Of a stretch of 64,000 bases of DNA, positions 60,166-64,000 are shown piece after piece (within the stretch, counting starts at the first letter, position 1; each line of letters starts with the position of its first letter). Both the position numbers and the translations under genes were made by a program. The notes beneath the pieces are model-generated. The model worked only from the letters and a program-made list of their open reading frames with translations. It searched no databases and was not told the DNA's origin. The DNA is from Gloeopeniophorella convolvens. Its lineage: Eukaryota; Basidiomycota; Agaricomycetes; Russulales. The stretch lies in assembly GCA_022496205.1 (NCBI GenBank), contig WTXD01000007.1:1-64000 (forward strand), read 5' to 3'.

Positions 60166-60265
60166 CGTGACAGAAGCGGAAAGACGGCGCTTGCCGCGCG
60201 ATCTCTCATCTCGAGTCAAGATTTGCCCGGGCGCTTGACCGCTCATCTCATCGACAGCGCAGACA
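60166..60265. promoter_or_regulatory. 100-bp bidirectional promoter, DPH6/FRS1
   Basis: The shortest divergent space in the window: exactly 100 bases between the start codons of DPH6 and PheRS beta. Both genes serve translation, so co-expression is plausible. Confidence 0.55.
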
Positions 60266-62632
60266 ATGCCGACCGTCTCGGTAGACAAGGAAGACCTCTG
60301 GGAACGCCTCGGCCAAAAATTCAGTGCGTGTCCTCGCTAATGTACGGAGATCGCTGGTCGTTGACGGTGTGCTGCAGCCTCAGAGGAGTTTGACAAGCTC
60401 TGCTTCGAGTTCGGCATTGAGCTCGATGAGGATGTGAGGATCGCACATTCGGGATACACTCCAAGGGCTCAAATTTGCGCGTTTGTTCAGACCACGGAGG
60501 AAGTGGAGGCTGCAATCAAGAATGGCCTGCCCGCAGAGAGACCAGTGCGTGTCCACCCGAGATCTACGGTGCACATCGCTGAACCCGGCCTACAGCAATT
60601 GAAGATTGAGATACCTGCGAATAGGCACTCGGTCACTGCCTACTGTCGACCCAGTATCTAACACTGCCCTCAGATACGATCTGCTCTGCATAGAGGGCAT
60701 CGCGCGCGCGTTGCGTGTGTTCCTGGGCAAAAGCAAAGCGCCGGAATACAAACTGGTCTATCCTCCTGGCGGGGAGAAAGACCTTATTGAGGTCAAGATT
60801 GCACCCGAGGTGGCGCGAGAGTGACTGCGAAGCTTCTGCGTGCTGATACCCCCCAGACGGCCCAAGTCCGTCCCTTCTTTGGAGCCGCCGTGCTCCGAAA
60901 CGTCAAGTTCACGCAACGCTCGTACGACTCGTTCATAGATCTACAGGACAAGCTGCATCAGAACATCTGCCGCAAACGGCAGTTTGTCGCGATTGGCACG
61001 CACGATTTGGACACGATCTCGGCGCCGTTCCGCTACGAGGCCAAACCCCCAAAGGACATCAAGTTTGTCCCGTTGAACAAGGACCAGGCCTACACCGCAG
61101 AGCAGCTGATGACGATCTACGAGGTATTCTGATCCCCGCATGGCGAGACGCGTATTGACGGAGAATGCAGTCCGACCGGCATCTTGGGAAATACCTGCCC
61201 ATCGTCCGCGATTCGCCCGTGTACCCCATCATCTACGACACGCAAGACCGCGTGCTGTCCTTCCCACCCATCATCAACTCTGAGCACAGCAAAATCACGC
61301 TCAACACGCGGAACATCTTCATCGACCTCACCGCGACCGATCTGACGAAGCTCAACATCGTCACCAACATTATCGCGACGATGTTCTCCGAGTACTGCGA
61401 GGAGCCCTTCACGTGAGCGAGTGCGTTGGACCGTGGTGCGCCCTGCCTGACCCGCGCGCGTCCTCCCCGCAGCATCGAGCCCGTGCGCATCGTCTACCCG
61501 GACGGCAAGGCCGTGCTCTCGCCCGACCTGTCCCCGCGCGCGACCACCGCGCACGCATCGTACGTCAACTCGTGTACCGGGCTGAGCCTCAGCGCAGCAC
61601 AGGTGCGCGACCTGCTCGAGCGCATGTCGCTCCCGACGCGCTCTCGCCCGCGGACCCGGACGCGCTCGCAGTCGCGGTGCCGCCGACACGACCGGACATC
61701 CTGCACGAGTGCGACATCATGGAGGACGCCGCGATCGCGTACGGGTTCAACCGGCTGCCGGACATCTTCCCCGCGACGAGCACCGTCGCGCAGCCGCTCG
61801 CGGTGAGCAAGCTGAGCGACATCATCCGGCACGAGTGGGCGTACGCCGGCTGGGTCGAGGTGCTCCCGCTCATCCTCGTGCGTGCCCCGGCCTCCCCCAC
61901 CTCCCGCGCACTCACTCACTCCGCCCGCAGTGTTCGCACGAGGAAAACTTCGCGTGGCTCAACACGCCCGACGACGGGCGCACCGCCGTCAAAATCGCGA
62001 ACCCCAAGACGCTCGAGTTCCAGGTGGTGCGCACGACGCTCCTGCCCGGGCTGCTCAAAACCGTGCGCGAGAACCGCTCGCACGCGCTCCCGCTGCGCAT
62101 CTTCGAGGCGGCCGACGTCGTCGTGAAGGACGCCGCGCGCGAGCGGCAGGCGCGCAACGTGCGGCACGCCGCGGCGCTGTGGTGCAACAAGAGTGCGGGC
62201 TTCGAGGTCGTGCACGGGCTGCTCGACCGCGCGATGGCGATGCTCGAGGTGCCGCGCGTCGCGCGCGCCGACGCCGCGGCCGAGACGGGGTACTACATCC
62301 GCGAACGCGAGGGTGCGTGCTGCCCACACACGCGCGCACGGGTCTTTGACTGACAGACGGCGCGCAGATCCGACTTTCTTCCCCGGCCGCGCGGCAACAA
62401 TCTTCTACCGCCCCCTCCGCCGGCAGCCCCGCGCACGGGAACGCTGCAGAAGGTCAAGGACGCCGTGCTGGGCGGCTCGGAAAGCCGGGACGTCGAGATT
62501 GGGCGGCTGGGCGTGCTGCACCCGAGCGTGCTTGAAAAGTTCGAGATCGGGTATCCGTGCTCGGCGGTCGAGTTTTCGCTCGAGCCGTTCAAGGCAAAGA
62601 TGCCTACGATGTGGACGAATGACGACGTCTGA
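60266..62632 (+). CDS. FRS1: cytosolic phenylalanyl-tRNA synthetase beta subunit
   Basis: Forms the alpha2-beta2 enzyme that charges tRNA-Phe. The N-terminus reads [19 protein letters not shown]. Then [60 protein letters not shown] (B3/4 domain), [45 protein letters not shown] (B5 domain), and [34 protein letters not shown]. Two frame breaks need one extra C each: at about 61632 (MSLP then [13 protein letters not shown]) and in the C run at 62411-62415 (before [10 protein letters not shown]). Both are in the GC-rich second half. The gene is otherwise complete and ends at 62632. Confidence 0.94.
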
Positions 62633-62673
62633 GCGCGCGAGCGATGACATGAAGGAGAGGAAGAAGTGTAGAA

Positions 62674-62674
62674 C

Positions 62675-62707
<33 letters not shown>

Positions 62708-62711
62708 TGCG
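62674..62711 (+). repeat. TGC/CTG trinucleotide repeat in the FRS1 3' UTR
   Basis: Two tgt units followed by about nine tgc units, 40 bases past the FRS1 stop codon. A simple repeat of this kind is likely length-variable between strains. Confidence 0.85.
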
Positions 62712-62918
62712 CGATGTAATTAGATCTCTGAAGGGAGCATTGTCTGTGCGCTACGGCAAGGGATATACGGTCAATTATGGAGACCTATATGGTGTGGGGT
62801 AATGATACACAGCGTAAACGAGAGTCTGACTACGGGCTCGAGAGAGAAATAAATTCGAAAGCACACAAAAGTGTCCGCTTCCACAGTGGTGACCTGGGCT
62901 GACTTGTGCCACACAACC

Positions 62919-64000
62919 TCAGAGCATCCCCGCCGCGCGCATGTCCGCCAACAACTGGTCGTCGTCGCGGAACGCCTGGATGACCTGCCGCTGCCGCTCC
63001 GGGTCGTGCGCATACATCGCAATGACCATCTCGCGCGTGGCCTCCCGGTCCGGCGACACTGGCAGCGCACGGCCTTCCTCCACCTCCACCGCCACTGCGC
63101 CGCCGTCCTCGTCCTCGTCCTCGGCGCCGTCCGCGCGCGGGCGCCGCGCCAAGCCGAGCCCGGAGCGCAGCAGGCCGCCCATGTCGCGGATCGGCGCGCC
63201 GACCATGGCGTGCAGGCGCGACGAAAGGTGCGACTGGCCCGCGGCGTCGCTCGCGGCGACGGTGGGCTCGCGCTGCGATGCGAGAATGTTGCGTTCCCAA
63301 CGCTTGACGCGCCAGAAACTGAGCAGCGAGGTGAGGAGGATGAACCAGCCTGCGGAGCGCGTCAGACCCACTGCGCATCTCACGGCCGTGGGAGGCACGC
63401 ACCGATGGTCATAAGGAAGAACGAGAGCCAGTCGGTGGTCGCGTCGCCCGCATAGACGTCGTCCATCGTCGCGCCGGGCACGGTGCCGGATGGCATGCCG
63501 TCGACCATAGTAATGTTGAGGTTGCGGTAGTACTCCTCAGCCTGCTCCTTGGTTTCGAATGTGGGCCGGGGCGGCGCATCATCTTGGGCGCCGCCGTTGT
63601 AGGGCCCGCCGACGCCCCACCAACCACCGCTGTTGACGTCGTCCTCGAGGCGGCTGCGGAGGGCAAAGCCGTACTGGATAAGGGTGACGCCAAGTCCAGC
63701 GCGGGAGCCGAAGCGCGCAGCATGGGTGGTGTGGAGGAGATAGGTGAGGAGGAAACCGACGAACTGGAAGGAGATGGAGATGAGGAGGTTCCAGAGGAAG
63801 GAAAAGACGGAGCCGGTGGGGAGGTTGTCGATGATCATCTCATCCGGCGAGGACGGGGCATGCACGGTGGTTTCCCAATAGGGCGGGACGGCGTCGAGCT
63901 GTGCTGCCGCGTATGACGGCGGTGCATCCTTCTGGGACTCCTCGGGAACAAGGAAGACCTCGTCGCCTGAGAGGCCAGGACAGCGTGAGTGGAGGAAGAG
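62919..64000 (-). CDS. BSD2: BSD2/NDFIP-family Rsp5 adaptor, 5' end outside window
   Basis: Membrane adaptor that brings the ubiquitin ligase Rsp5/NEDD4 to transporters in the Golgi and endosome. Upstream of the core are DAPPSYAAAQ (a PPxY motif, the Rsp5 WW-domain ligand) and VPPYW. Then LPTGSVFSFLWNLLISISFQFVGFLLTYLLHTTHAARFGSRAGLGVTLIQYGF, two membrane segments typical of the family, and a third after an intron (WFILLTSLLSFWRVKRWERN). The cytosolic end has DPERQRQVIQAFRDDDQLLADM and stops at 62919. The exon at the window edge begins at 63966, so the first exon(s) lie beyond 64000. Confidence 0.87.

Overview
This window is nuclear DNA of a filamentous basidiomycete, most likely an agaricomycete. 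The evidence is dense genes on both strands, many introns of about 45-70 nt with GT...AG ends, CT-rich leaders and fungal or basidiomycete versions of housekeeping genes. I saw no rRNA, tRNA, CRISPR array, transposon or viral gene. Exon boundaries were inferred by eye from splice signals and frame continuity, so each CDS entry spans first to last coding base with introns included. Calls rest on recognised protein motifs; no database search was run.

Layout. 0-7.3 kb: uncharacterised protein (+), SDT1-type pyrimidine 5'-nucleotidase (+), PHAF1/UPF0183 protein (-), DUF2985 membrane protein (+). 7.8-13 kb: cobalamin-independent methionine synthase (-) and a xylitol/sorbitol-type dehydrogenase (+). 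13.7-24.8 kb: uncharacterised nuclear-looking protein (+), mitochondrial EF-G2 (-), STE14 (+), RPL9 (-), PCF11 (+), SWT1-like PIN nuclease (+). 25-41 kb: MIPC synthase catalytic subunit (+), MFSD10-like transporter (-), PUS7 (-), URA3 (+), DOM34 (-), phosducin-like TXNDC9 protein (+), type-B carboxylesterase (-), CPD photolyase (+). 41-51.7 kb is gene-poor: two copies of an unrecognised roughly 70-residue protein on opposite strands, a GH18 chitinase (-), a doubtful proline-rich ORF and a WTAP/Mum2-like coiled-coil protein (-). 51.7-64 kb: STEEP1 homologue (-), AVO2-like ankyrin protein (+), SUT-type sugar/proton symporter (+), DPH6 (-), cytosolic PheRS beta subunit (+) and a BSD2/NDFIP protein (-) that runs off the window.

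The gene set is mostly core metabolism and gene expression: translation (RPL9, EF-G2, DOM34, DPH6, PheRS), mRNA processing (PCF11, WTAP-like, SWT1), RNA modification (PUS7), pyrimidine metabolism (URA3, SDT1) and membrane traffic (PHAF1, STEEP1, BSD2, MIPC synthase). Many genes sit as divergent pairs with 100-300 bp between start codons, so shared promoters are likely.

Two observations stand out. First, the paired small proteins at 41.77 and 50.70 kb share an N-terminal FSLFGQ.PRD.H block and a C-terminal KR.FG tail and match no family I know. Second, at least five one-base frame breaks fall in conserved genes, and the ones that can be pinned down are contractions of short homopolymers. This points to uncorrected sequencing deletions rather than pseudogenes, and gene models here should be read with that in mind.
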